Below are positions 1-12,272 of a DNA stretch of 64,000 bases, piece after piece. The notes below the pieces were generated by a model. It was not told the DNA's origin and ran no database searches. It saw nothing but the letters and a program-made list of their open reading frames with translations. Every line of letters starts with the position of its first letter. Position 1 is the stretch's first letter. The translations under genes were made by a program, and so were the position numbers. Origin of the DNA: Pardosa pseudoannulata. Its lineage: Eukaryota; Arthropoda; Arachnida; Araneae; Lycosidae. The DNA is taken from contig CM063508.1 of NCBI GenBank assembly GCA_032207245.1, positions 87,292,152 through 87,356,151 of the forward strand, in the 5' to 3' direction.

Positions 1-52
<52 letters not shown>

Positions 53-58
53 AATACA
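1..58. repeat. (TA)n then (ATA)n microsatellite, runs off the window edge
   Basis: About 38 bases of perfect TA dinucleotides open the window and pass into a short ATA trinucleotide run. The array continues upstream of the window, so its real length is unknown. Confidence 0.97.
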
Positions 59-167
59 GATAATATATACTAAAAGGAAACGATATTGATTTAAAATTCT
101 AGATGTAATATGAAACATGAACAATCGATATTTTGTCATATATTCTTATAAAAATGAAATATAAATT

Positions 168-1420
<1,253 letters not shown>

Positions 1421-3050
1421 CAAGGTATAAATGGGTCTAGCATTTGATTTTTGCTAGAACGTGAGTGAAAATTATGAATAATACACAGATGTAAATGGAT
1501 ATAGTATTCTAATTTTTGCAAGAACGTGGGTTAAAATTATAAGTGATACATAAGGTGCAAATGGATATAGCACTCTACTTTTCGCAACAATGTGTGTGAA
1601 AATGAGTTAGACACAAGATGTAGAACATTCTGCTGTTTGCAGCAACTTGGGTTAAAATTATGAGTGATACAAAAAGTGTAAATAGGTACAGCTTTCTACT
1701 TTTTGTAACAAAGTGGGTGAAAATTATGAGTAATACAGAAGATGTAAATGTGTATAGCATTCTACTTTTCACAACAACGTGGGTGAAAATGAGTAATACT
1801 CAAGATGTAGATAAATGAGTATAACATTCTACTTTTTGCAGCAATGTGAGTGAAAATTTTGAGGAATACTCAAGGTGTAAATGGGTATAGCATTCTACTT
1901 TTGGTAACAACGTGGGGGAAAATTATGAGTAATATACAAGGAATAAATGGGTCTAGCATGTAATTTTTGCTAGAACGTGAGTGAAAATTATAAGTAATAC
2001 GCACATGTAAATGGATATAGTATTCTAATTTTTGCAAGAACGTGGGTTAAAATAATGAGTGATACACAAGGTGCAAATAAATGGATATAGCACTCTACTT
2101 TTCGCAACAATGTGTGTGAAAATGTGTTAGACACAAGGTGTATAAACATCCTACTGTTTGAAACAACATGTGTTAAAATTATGAGTGATACACAAGGTGT
2201 AAATCGGTATAGCATTCTACTGTTCACAACAACGTGGGTGAAAATGAGTAATACGCAAGATGTAAATAAATGGGTATAACATTTTACTTTTTGCAGCAAC
2301 GTAAGTGAAATTTTTGAGGGATACTAAAGGTGTACATGGATATAGCTTTCAACTTTTGGTAACAACGTGGGTAAAATTATGAGTAATACACAAGGTATAA
2401 ATGGGTCTAGCATTTAACTTTTGCTAGAACGTGAGTGAAAATTATGAGTAATACACAGATGTAAATGGATATAGTATTTTAATTTTTGTAATAAAGTGGA
2501 TTAAAAAATAAGTCATACAGAAGGTGTAAATGAATATAGCACTCTACTTTTCGCAACAAAGTGTGTGAAAATGAGTTAGACACAAGGTGTATAACATTCT
2601 ACTGTTTGCAGCAACTTGGATTAAAATTATGCGATACACAATGTATAAATCGGTAAAGCTTTCTACTTTTCATAACAAAGTGGGTGAAAATTATGAATAA
2701 TACACAAGATGTAAATGAGTATAGCATTCTACTTTTCACAACAACGTGGGTGAAAATGAGTAATACGCAAGATGTAAATAAATGGGTATAACAATATACC
2801 TTTTGCAGCAACGTGAGTGAAAATTTTGAGTGATACTCAAGGTGTAAATGGGTATAGCATTCTACTTTTGGTAACAAAGTAAGTTAAAATTATGAGTAAT
2901 ACACAAGATATAAATGGGTATAGCATTCTAACTTTTGCAAGAACGTGGGTGAAAATTATGAGTGATACACAAGGTTTAAATGTGTATAGCATTCTACTCT
3001 TTGCAAAGAAAGTGGGTGAAAATTATGAGTGAAATTTATGAGTGATATTT
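1421..3050. repeat. 62-67 bp tandem satellite with higher-order organisation (about 24 monomers)
   Basis: Diverged monomers of 62-67 bases repeat head to tail. Each carries recognisable blocks such as ATGGGTATAGCATTCTACTT, GGGTGAAAATTATGAGTAAT and CACAAGGTGTAA. Specific variants recur in the same order: the variant ATGGGTCTAGC appears at 1431, 1947 and 2401, each time followed by the same series of neighbours (a TATTCTAATTTT-type variant, then a CACTCTACTTTTCGC variant, then a short GTTAGACAC variant). That gives a higher-order unit of about 7-8 monomers, 454-516 bases long. Because many monomers are near 66 bases, the minus strand stays open over several monomers and encodes a roughly 22-residue repeat rich in Leu, Ile, Thr and His. 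I regard those frames (for example 1988-2299 and 2599-2877) as by-products of monomer length, because other monomers break the frame. Confidence 0.93.
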
Positions 3051-4240
3051 GTTTTCGAAATTGTTTTGTAATTTGGATTTAATAATTGACTTGTGTTATT
3101 TTTATATCTCTAAAATACAAATTATAAAATTTGTATCAGTTTTAATAACAAAACAGAATAAAACAAAAAGAATTCACTAACATTTTCCTCATTTCTAAAG
3201 AATTAACAGATGAATAAAAAGAAGAGAAACATTTGGATTTTAAACACAATAATAATCTTAGTAAAAAGGTATCGTTTTCTATTATTTTCCATTATTTATT
3301 AAGAAATAAATAAAAACATTTAACTTGAAGTTAGTTTAAAATTAATGTTTTCATTTTGAATCATGACTTGTTTCAAAGTAAAATTCCTCTAAGAAGTAAT
3401 TAATGATAAATCTATGTTTTTTCTATCCAAGGCGATTGTATTTTACTTTTCTTTTACTTATCGATACTTTTCTTTAATCCATATTAAAGAATCTTGGATT
3501 ATAATACATAGCTATTAAATAATAAACCTTAAATTTTCTAGAATGATATACAACATTACCTTTCGACAAGATTAGTATAATTATATAAAATTAGTTTACT
3601 TTTAATGTAACCCTTAATGTAATATATAATTTTTAATCTGTAATAATGCGATCAATATTTATTTTTTAACAAATGTATTATAAATATATATTCATTTATG
3701 TAGTGTTTCGTTACAAAAACTATAGGATAACAGTTGCAAAAAAAAAAGACGCTTAGTAAAATTACCGAGTGAATTTACTGAAATGCTAAAGCAAATGTGG
3801 AATATTACAACGCGAAAAACGAGGGTTATATGAATAAAGTAAAGAAATTAGCTATACTTTACTGTATATTTGCAATGCATAATTTCAATTGTTATTTCTA
3901 ACTCACAACGTCTCTATAACTTTATGAAAAAACGTTAAATATTAATTACTAACAACTTCTAATAATAATAATTTTAAGCATTTTTATAGATTGTTGTTTA
4001 CAAGATGTGACTAATTATTCCACTTTAATATAATGAATTATAAATACAGCATATTCGAATGAATAATTAAACTATTATTAATAATTATTACTCTCATTAA
4101 GTTTAAAATAACAAATTTCAACGAGTAATGCGAGAAATTGTCGAATTATTTATGCTGAAATATCAAATCAATATTTATAGTAATAAAAATTAAGCTTGAC
4201 AGATTTCTTACTGTCCTATTAAAAATTAGCTAACTGATAT
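3051..4240. other. AT-rich sequence without recognisable features
   Basis: No coding frame, transposon motif or repeat unit could be recognised. Composition is like the rest of the window background. Confidence 0.55.
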
Positions 4241-4243
4241 ATA

Positions 4244-4810
4244 GGGTGTCCCAAAATGACTGCGTTTTACTAAACTTACTTAGTATTTTTACTAAAACAA
4301 GGAGCTCCCACTAATATAAACATATAGTATTCTAAAACGTAATGGACTGGTGTTATATACTTCTATAATATGCAAATACATAATCTTGCAGGAAAAGTTT
4401 TGAATTCACGCTGTTCTTTTATCATCAATCACAACTACATATCTATATGTAAAAACAGGGTTATCCAGTAATACGTTCACCACTTCCAAATGAGATACAG
4501 TTGAATCTACATATAATTCAAATGATGCGTTTGATATTTATTATATAGAAAAATTAATAAAAAAATTCGCCTGCAGGTGGCGCAGTAACACCTGTTTAAT
4601 TTCATTAAGTTAAGTCAAGCTATAGATTTTTGTCCGTACATCCATCGTGCTTGCGTTGAAAAAAAACGCGCTACTGGTAAAAATGTTAAAAAAATTTTGA
4701 GCTATGTTCCTGATATTCCGGAAGACTGATTCCTTTAAGCTGTAGAAAACATGGTTCTGCTATTACAGCGTATTGTTAAACATGAAGGGGCACATATTAA
4801 GAAAATTTAA
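4244..4810 (+). pseudogene. possible relic of a DNA transposon
   Basis: The segment opens with GGGTGTCCCAAAA, a sequence resembling the ends of some Tc1/mariner-type elements. It closes with a plus-strand frame ending at 4808-4810 whose last 23 or so codons read like the basic tail of an IS630/Tc1/mariner transposase (ENMVLLLQRIVKHEGAHIKK, then a stop). Upstream the same frame has two stops near 4731-4740. The local base composition is less AT-rich than the flanks. No matching inverted terminal repeat was found downstream, so the assignment rests on a weak C-terminal resemblance. It could also be unrelated unique sequence. Confidence 0.25.
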
Positions 4811-5045
4811 TGATACTTTTTAATATTATTTAGCATTTATAAAGCATATTAAATGCATTTATCTGCATCCTCTACAGGTGGATTTTTGTACTATTTATCT
4901 CTAATAAATATCAAGCACATTATTTAAATCATCTATAGTTCTAATTGTACCTTTTTCTTACCAATATAAAGCATTCTAGACTCCTCAGAAATGGTTAACT
5001 TTTTAATGAACCTTTTAACGAACTTTTTAATTAACCTTTTAATAA

Positions 5046-5512
<467 letters not shown>

Positions 5513-5759
5513 TGTATATGTGCGGGTTGTTGTTGTTGCGAACTTCATTCGAGGGTTAGAGAATTGAATGAAACTTTTGCAACAAGGGAAACATAAGTAT
5601 AAATTTAATACCAAATTAATAAAGAGTTTAGAGTTTGAAATATCACAGTTTGGGAACAGTTAGAACAATCCAGTAGACTGAACCAATTCAGTGCACAAAG
5701 CGTATAATTCATTGCTACATAGCTACCTCTATAGCATGGCCTGGAAAAGTGCAAAATGA

Positions 5760-5890
<131 letters not shown>

Positions 5891-8151
5891 TTAATGAATA
5901 AATGATATAGCAATAATTTAAGCTCACTTGTATAAAAATTGTGTGTTTAAAGAGAGTGACCCTCTGTCTGAAATATGTTTAAAATTGTCACATAATCGGG
6001 CTACATATCATCGCCAAATTTAGATGGGAAATGTAACTTTAAACCCAAAAGAAATAAAATTATACATGTGTGTATGTGGATATATGTTTATTCTTCTGGA
6101 TTCGACGTGATTCCAATTGAGTTTGTCAATAAAAGTGATATAGACAATAAATTATTTTCATAGAGATTGGAGAAAAAAATGATATGGTCGTGCAAGTTAT
6201 AGTCTACATTTTTAGGTTTTATATATACCTTCTTACATTTATTTAGTAAAAATATTTCATAATGTAATGACTGAATTTATTTTATTATTTACACCAATAA
6301 AGTGATTTCAATGATATCCTATTAAAAATAAAAGCTTGAAAATAACACAGTGGGGGAGATATTTTTGGTTCTAATGTAAAAATTTTGTTTTTATTCAAAT
6401 TCGATCCTACTCTGCATTAAAATTTCTTTGCTTGTACGTGAGAAGAGAAAACTCATGAAACGTAGAGAAAAAGTGTTATAACATGTGTCTGAAAACCTTA
6501 TGCGTCCAGAATACGTTCGAAATATATATTCGACAATATTCTTTTTTGTCTGGGGAATTTTTTCGTATGCCTTCTAAATATTTTAAACTGAATATTTGAC
6601 TGGAAACGATTTAATATTCTGTTAATACACAGGTATTCAAGAAAAATATATAATGCTTAAACCTGCAGCATCCATGTTCTATTGTTCTTGCATTGTTATA
6701 ACAAAAACCTTTATAAACACTAACCATAAATTTGAGACTTGAAGTGCAATTCACATTTCCTGCTACATATTTCACAATTTCCAACATAAATGCTGTAGAG
6801 TGTTTAGATTTTTCAATAATTATACTTATTTTACTTTATTCGAGACATTACCTAAAAGTAGGTTTTTCTTATAGACTAAAGAAAAGTAAAAAAATACTAT
6901 CAGTCGTATAGGAAGTCTTTGTAAAAGAAATTTAATTAAAAAGTTATCCAATTTTGCTATCTCATAAAATGTAAACTCCCACTCTCCAAATTCGCAATCA
7001 TATTCACTGACTTTAAAAAAAATAGATTCATATTAAAAATAACATAAATCCTTTACCTGATTTTTAATCTTTGAGATATGGTAATTTGTACACTATATTT
7101 CGAAGTAAAGTTATGTTACATGGTATTTGTGCACCCTGTTTTAGACGTAATATTATGAAAACCAAATTTCCTGATATTTACTTTTATCCCTTTAAATACT
7201 ACAGTAATTAAAACAGAGAGAGATATAAAAGCAAATAGCGTTAACACAAATAAGGGGTAAAAATAGGTTTAAAACGTGATATTAGTGGTCCACGTGCCAA
7301 ATGTTTTACTATCTCGAATATCAATTGCATGTCAAAATTTAGTTTTAAATAGTTTTACAAGGTATATACATTTTTGCAAATTTTCCTCTTAAAAACAAGG
7401 TGTACTTTTTACAGAATAATTAGGGTAATTGGGATATTAAAGAAAACATTACAAGTAAAAGAGCTATAAATTAAAATTTTCTGGGATTAATATACAAATT
7501 TCCCGGGTATAAAAATGAGTATGTACTTGTTTTAAATATGAATGGGAGTTTTTAAATTATATCTTTTCAGTAATATTGTAAATTGTGACATTTTTAAAAC
7601 AAATGTGCTTTCAAAAATTGCATTTTATATATACAAATAAAACTTTTCCACAATATTCTTCATAATGTGATATAGAATGAAATGCATTCCCTACATGGTA
7701 TATATTAATGGTATATTTAGAATATTTTAATAGTTTCTTTAGAATAGAGTAACACATAATGTAATATATCATTAGTTTCTAAGTGGGAATACACTTGTTT
7801 TTTATATTTTTTTATATTACTGAATATTTAAGCATTAAGAGATATTTTCATCATCTAGGATATATTTTATTTAAATAAAGACTTAAATTTTGATCTGAAG
7901 AATCAGTGGTAAATATTTGATGATGATTGTAATAAAGAACCAATAAATAAGAAGATAACTGGTATAACTGGTAGATAATATTACATAAAGAATAACATAA
8001 ATTAGATTCAATAATAAATGTTTGATGTTATTTATAATAAAAAACTATTTTGTTAAGCATAAAAATGAAAGAATCATTCGCCATGGCGTGATATTCTATA
8101 GGATAGGGATATGCCTATTCATTCTGGATATTTGGTGATCAATAAATAAAA
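5891..8151. other. AT-rich sequence without recognisable features
   Basis: No coding frame over about 60 codons, no recognisable transposon motif and no tandem unit. I looked for transposase and reverse transcriptase motifs by eye in both directions and saw none. Confidence 0.5.
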
Positions 8152-8156
8152 CCAAT

Positions 8157-8457
8157 TGTTGAGGACGATAATAAAGTGGACTGTATTTAAAAACGTAACA
8201 AAATCTTTAATTAAGAAAAATATGACAGGGTCATACAAGAGCATGGGCCCTGACAATAAAAATATATATCAGGGGATATATAAGAGCAATGGGCTCTAAA
8301 AAGGCAATCTCATGGGAGACGCAAACAACGGTTCGAAATTCCTAGACGGGGTCCGAACGCTCACACTCTGGATACAAAACAAAAAAAGAGGAAAGGGATA
8401 CGCTGGACACAACCATTGAGCTTATGGGGCGGGGGGAACGTCGATATGTACTGAACA
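8157..8457 (-). repeat. BEL/Pao 3' LTR (left copy)
   Basis: 301-base LTR. In element orientation it starts TGTTCAGTACATATCGACG and ends at ATCGTCCTCAACA. It is the downstream LTR of the minus-strand element. It shares most of its length with 9148-9446 but has several clustered substitutions. Confidence 0.92.
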
Positions 8458-8471
8458 TCCCGCCCCACCTT
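8458..8471 (-). other. polypurine tract of the BEL element
   Basis: Read on the minus strand this is AAGGTGGGGCGGGA directly abutting the start of the 3' LTR, the normal position and composition for the plus-strand DNA primer of an LTR retrotransposon. Confidence 0.75.
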
Positions 8472-8514
8472 GAAATATTTTAAAATATTTCAATATACAT
8501 AGATATACAATTAA

Positions 8515-9111
8515 TCAAAACATACAAAAATCAATAATTAAACACACAATACATAAAAATACAAATTGAAAGGTAGATAGTAAAGATTCGAATGTATCTT
8601 CAGAAGTCTCTATTGACTTAGCTTCACCTCGAAGTGAGGCCTTAAGATAGTATAATTTTTGAGCTTCGCTCAATTGAGAATTATCTCCAATGATTGTCAT
8701 AAATTGATCATAAAAGTTATGAAATTCCTCATATTTTCCGACGAATTGAGGAAGGGGAATTTCTGGTAATTTAAAACTAGACCCTTTAGAGCTCGAAACT
8801 GTTGCATTATCGGTTTTCATTTTAGAGAGGAGAAATTTCAAACTCACCTCTAATTCTTCAGCTTCTATTTCCAGTTGCTGCAATGAGTTTACCGATTCCG
8901 AAATATCTACATCTTCAGGGAGTTCGTAGTATTTCTATAGTAAGGACGAGATGCTTTCCTCGCTTTCTAATATCATATACAGTTTCTCTTGTAGCAAAAG
9001 TTTGCCTTTCTCATTCTTGGGGTCTCCCTTATATTCACTGATAAACTTAGAAATGTTTGTAATTTTAGATTTGAGTGCACCCCGATATCGGTTAAGTGCA
9101 ATAAAATTCAT
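8515..9111 (-). pseudogene. BEL/Pao Gag N-terminal fragment (DUF1759-type), broken
   Basis: The frame can be followed from an ATG at 9111-9109 leftwards, with one in-frame TAG at 8937-8935, to a stop at 8515. The region before the stop codon carries a lysine- and glutamate-rich helical N-terminus. After it come the blocks LPEIPLPQFVGKYEEFHNFY and LSEAQKLYYLKASLRGEAKS, which match the conserved core of DUF1759 Gag proteins of BEL/Pao elements (structural capsid protein of a virus-like particle). Similarity stops near codon 182, about position 8566, and the rest reads into AT-rich sequence and a hydrophobic out-of-family tail. The deletion therefore removed the C-terminal part of gag and all of pol. 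The product cannot be functional. Confidence 0.85.
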
Positions 9112-9129
9112 TATTTCAATTCGATCTCT

Positions 9130-9147
9130 CCGCCTCGACGGACCAAA
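9130..9147 (-). other. primer binding site region of the BEL element
   Basis: Read on the minus strand, the bases next to the 5' LTR are TTTGGTCCGTCGAGGCGG. A TGG-starting stretch adjacent to the LTR is where a tRNA 3' end would anneal to prime minus-strand DNA synthesis. I did not identify the tRNA. Confidence 0.55.
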
Positions 9148-9446
9148 TGTTGAGGACGATAATACAGTGGACTGTATTTAAAATCTTAACAAAAACTTTA
9201 ATTAAGAATAATATGACAGGGTCATACAAGAGCATGGGTTCTGAAAATAAAAATATATATCAGGGGATATATAAGAGTAATGGGCTCTAAAAAGGCAATC
9301 TCATGTTAGACGCGGACAACAGTTCGACCTTCCTAGACGGGGTCCGAACGGTCACACTGGTTACAAAACAAAAAACGAGAAAAGGGACGCGCTGGACACA
9401 ACCACTGCGCTTAAGGGGTGGGGGGAACGTCGATATGTACCGAATA
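9148..9446 (-). repeat. BEL/Pao 5' LTR (right copy)
   Basis: 299-base LTR, upstream in element orientation. Its last 100 bases (from 9347) also form the left end of the 1.46-kb tandem duplication, so a solo fragment of this LTR recurs at 10806-10905 with the same CCAATTATT flank. Confidence 0.92.
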
Positions 9447-10804
9447 CCAATTATTAAAAGCAATCTCTATTACTGTGCCTATGATGAATTTCAAAATATT
9501 TCTTCTAGAAATAATTAATTACCAATCCCAAGTTAAACTAAATCTAGTTACTAATTTTTAACTAAAAGTTTTATATTGTAATAAATGGGACGAACAGTTA
9601 AAAAATCACACAAATGAACACATAAAATCAATTTTTATTATAGAAAACAGTGAAGAAGTTTAAATATTTATTGCATTACTAAATTCATTATCAACCACAA
9701 ATTGAACTCCAACTAACACCCAATATTAACAAATCTCGAAATTTACAAACTCTAAATTATTTACCAAGCAGTCAATCATTCACACAAATAAAAACATAAA
9801 ATCCTTTTATGTTATTATATTTCATTGTGTATAATACATTTTTCCTTTTCATCTTTAATTGTTACCGTATCAGCGGTTAGAACTATTATATTATCAAAGA
9901 GTTGATAGAAACAAGTAATATTTAGTTTGTTTTCTGTATTTTTCAAAAAGGGTTATTTTAAATATCATACACAGCTTCAACACAATTAAGTCATTTGTAT
10001 GCAATATAAGTCTGCTTTTCAGTTTCAACGAGAAAATATAGTTTTCTTTTAAAATTACACTGAATAACCTCTCTCTGAAATATGATATATTACATCAGCG
10101 TACACAGTTGGCTCAAGGTGATCTTTCAAAGAGCAAGTATATGATCTCACGTCGGGAAACATGATGTATATCCTTCATGAATCTAAAGGATTGATATTTT
10201 AGTTTAGGAAAAGGAGAAAATATCGTTTAAAAAGTTATGCTGAAATTTATGACTCATAGATGTGTCAAAAAGTTTGAGATTTGTTATTTTTAAATTATAT
10301 TTTTATAGTATAACAATATAAAAATTAAAAAAAAATGAAGTTATGTAAAATTGAATAATATATATATAGCGTTTTCTTTAAATTCGTTAATATAAAAGCT
10401 TGTGATATGTTTCCAAATATGATAATTTATGGGTCGAATAGATTTCATATATTCTTCGTAGTTGATATCGTTTTCAAGCATAATACTCTCTTCAAATATC
10501 AATTTAGAAACTTCCATGTTTTACCCTATTACCTCAAAAAAGTTTTAGTGCTAATCGCTTTTGTTCTGATGCAATTATGTAATAAAAACCAACAGTTAAT
10601 GTTATACTTAGATATATTTATAAGTTTCTTAAACTAAAAATGAAGTCAAACGATAGCTGAATGGTTAGGTTGCTGGCTTTTAGTACCGGAGTTCATGAGT
10701 TCGAAACCCATTATGGCATTGATGTCCATAGCCGTTCGGAATCGGCTTTAAGCAGTAGGTTCCGGTCTCATTAGCAATCGTGTTGCAAAAAGTAGACGGT
10801 AGGA
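9347..10804. repeat. 1.46-kb tandem duplication, copy 1
   Basis: Starts at AACGGTCACACTGG inside the BEL LTR and ends at GTAGACGGTAGGA inside a SINE. It matches 10806-12272 at an offset of 1459-1468 bases, with a few percent substitutions and small indels (for example around 9640-9665). Besides the LTR piece and the SINE head it holds AT-rich sequence with no recognisable gene. The short open frames at 9303-9518 and 10407-10637 recur in copy 2 and are not convincing genes. Confidence 0.93.
10644..10804 (+). mobile_element. SINE family 1, 5' part (tRNA-derived head), truncated
   Basis: The segment contains pol III-like promoter boxes: an A box at TAGCTGAATGGTTAGG and a B box at GAGTTCGAAACCC. 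The tRNA-unrelated body follows (GGCTTTAAGCAGTAGGTTCC). It aligns with the full-length copy at 56594-56930 but stops at GTAGACGGTAGGA, where the second duplication copy begins. The internal promoter layout is that of a tRNA-derived SINE, which depends on a LINE for retrotransposition. Confidence 0.82.
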
Positions 10805-10805
10805 C

Positions 10806-12272
10806 AACGGTCACACTGGTTACAAAACAAAAAACGAGAAAAGGGACGCGCTGGACACAACCACTGCGCTTAAGGGGTGGGGGGAACGTCGATATGTACC
10901 GAATACCAATTATTAAAAGCAATCTCTATTACTGTGCCTATGATGAATTTCAAAATATTTCTTCTAGAAATAATTAATTACCAATCCCAAGTTAAACTAA
11001 ATCTAGTTACTAATTTTTAACTAAAAGTTTTATATTGTAATAAATGGGACGAACAGTTAAACAATCACACAAATGAACACATAAAATCAATTTTGATATA
11101 GAAATAAGTGAAGAAACTTAAACATTTATTTCATTACTAAATTCATTATCAACCACAAATTGAACTCCAACTAACACCCAATATTAACAAGTCTCGAAAT
11201 TTCCAAACTCTAAATTATTTACCAAGCAATTTGAGGTTAGTTTATCATTCCCATAAATAAAAACATAAAATCAATTTATGATATTATATTTCATTGTGTA
11301 TAATACATTTTTCGTTTTCCCCTTCAATTGTTACCGTATCAACAATCGGAACTAATATATTAGCAAAGAGTTGATAGAAACAATAATATTTAGTTTGTCT
11401 TCAGTATTTTTCAAATAGGGTTATTTAAAATATCATACATAGCTTCAACACAATTAAGTCATTTGTATGCAATATATATCTGCTTTTCAGTTTCGACGAG
11501 AAAATATAGTTTTCTTTTAAAATTACACTGAATAACCTCTCTCTGAAATATGATATATTACATCAGCGTACACAGTTGGCTCAAGGTGATCTTTCAAAGA
11601 GCAAGTATATGATCTCACGTCGGGAAACATGATGTATATCCTTCATGAATCTAAAGGATTGATATTTTAGTTTAGGATAAGGAGAAAATATCGTTTAAAA
11701 AGTTATGCTGAAATTTATGACTCATAGATGTGTCAAAAAGTTTGAGATTTGTTATTTTTAAATTATACTTTTATAGAATAACAATATAAAAATTTAAAAA
11801 AAAATGAAGTTATGTAAAATTGAATAATATATATAGCGTTTCCTTTAAATTCGTTAATATAAAAGGTTGTGATATGCTTCCAAGTATGATAATTTATGGT
11901 TTCGAATCGATTTCATATATTCTTAGTAGTTGATATCGTTTTCAAGCATAATACTCTCTTCAAATATCAATTTAGAAACTTCCATGTTTTACCCTATTAC
12001 CTCAAAAAAGTTTTAGTGCTAATCGCTTTTGTTCTGATGCAATTATGTAATAAAAACCAACAGTTAATGTTATACTTAGATATATTTATAAGTTTCTTAA
12101 ACTAAAAATGAAGTCAAACGATAGCTGAATGGTTAGGTTGCTGGCTTTTAGTACCGGAGTTCATGAGTTCGAAACCCATTATGGCATTGATGTCCATAGC
12201 CGTTCGGAATCGGCTTTAAGCAGTAGGTTCCGGTCTCATTAGCAATCGTGTTGCAAAAAGTAGACGGTAGGA
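10806..12272. repeat. 1.46-kb tandem duplication, copy 2
   Basis: Second copy of the unit at 9347-10804. It begins with the same 100-base BEL LTR fragment and ends at the same SINE position, where it runs into gypsy pol instead of into another copy. Divergence from copy 1 is a few percent by eye, so the copies are not perfectly identical. Confidence 0.93.
12113..12272 (+). mobile_element. SINE family 1, 5' half interrupted by gypsy
   Basis: Same head and boxes as 10644-10804. The remainder of this SINE continues at 15852, on the far side of the gypsy element, so the two parts are one SINE split by a later insertion. Confidence 0.82.

Larger units (their letters stand above)
8157..9446 (-). 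mobile_element. BEL/Pao LTR retrotransposon, internally deleted, minus-strand orientation
   Basis: Two direct repeats of about 300 bases (8157-8457 and 9148-9446) bound an internal region of only about 690 bases. On the plus strand each starts TGTTGAGGACGATAATA; the left one ends CTGAACA and the right one CGAATA, so the termini are TG...CA with one decayed end. The 5-bp sequence CCAAT immediately precedes the left LTR (8152-8156) and immediately follows the right LTR (9447-9451), as expected for a target-site duplication. On the minus strand a primer-binding-site region lies next to the 5' LTR and a purine-rich tract lies next to the 3' LTR. Only the N-terminal part of gag remains; protease, reverse transcriptase, RNase H and integrase are absent. 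By eye the two LTRs differ at roughly one base in ten, which suggests an old insertion. The BEL assignment follows from the Gag type. Confidence 0.9.

Noticed and set aside
1575..2877. Minus-strand frames encoding a 22-residue repeat
   Set aside because: Frame openness follows from monomers near 66 bases. Other monomers of 62-67 bases shift the frame, and there is no start context or conserved non-repeat sequence.
10650..10720. Candidate tRNA gene (also 12120, 50040, 52498, and 56860-56915 on the minus strand)
   Set aside because: A and B boxes are present, but I saw no clear acceptor-stem pairing or anticodon arm, and the sequence runs into a repeated tRNA-unrelated body. They are SINE heads, not tRNA genes.
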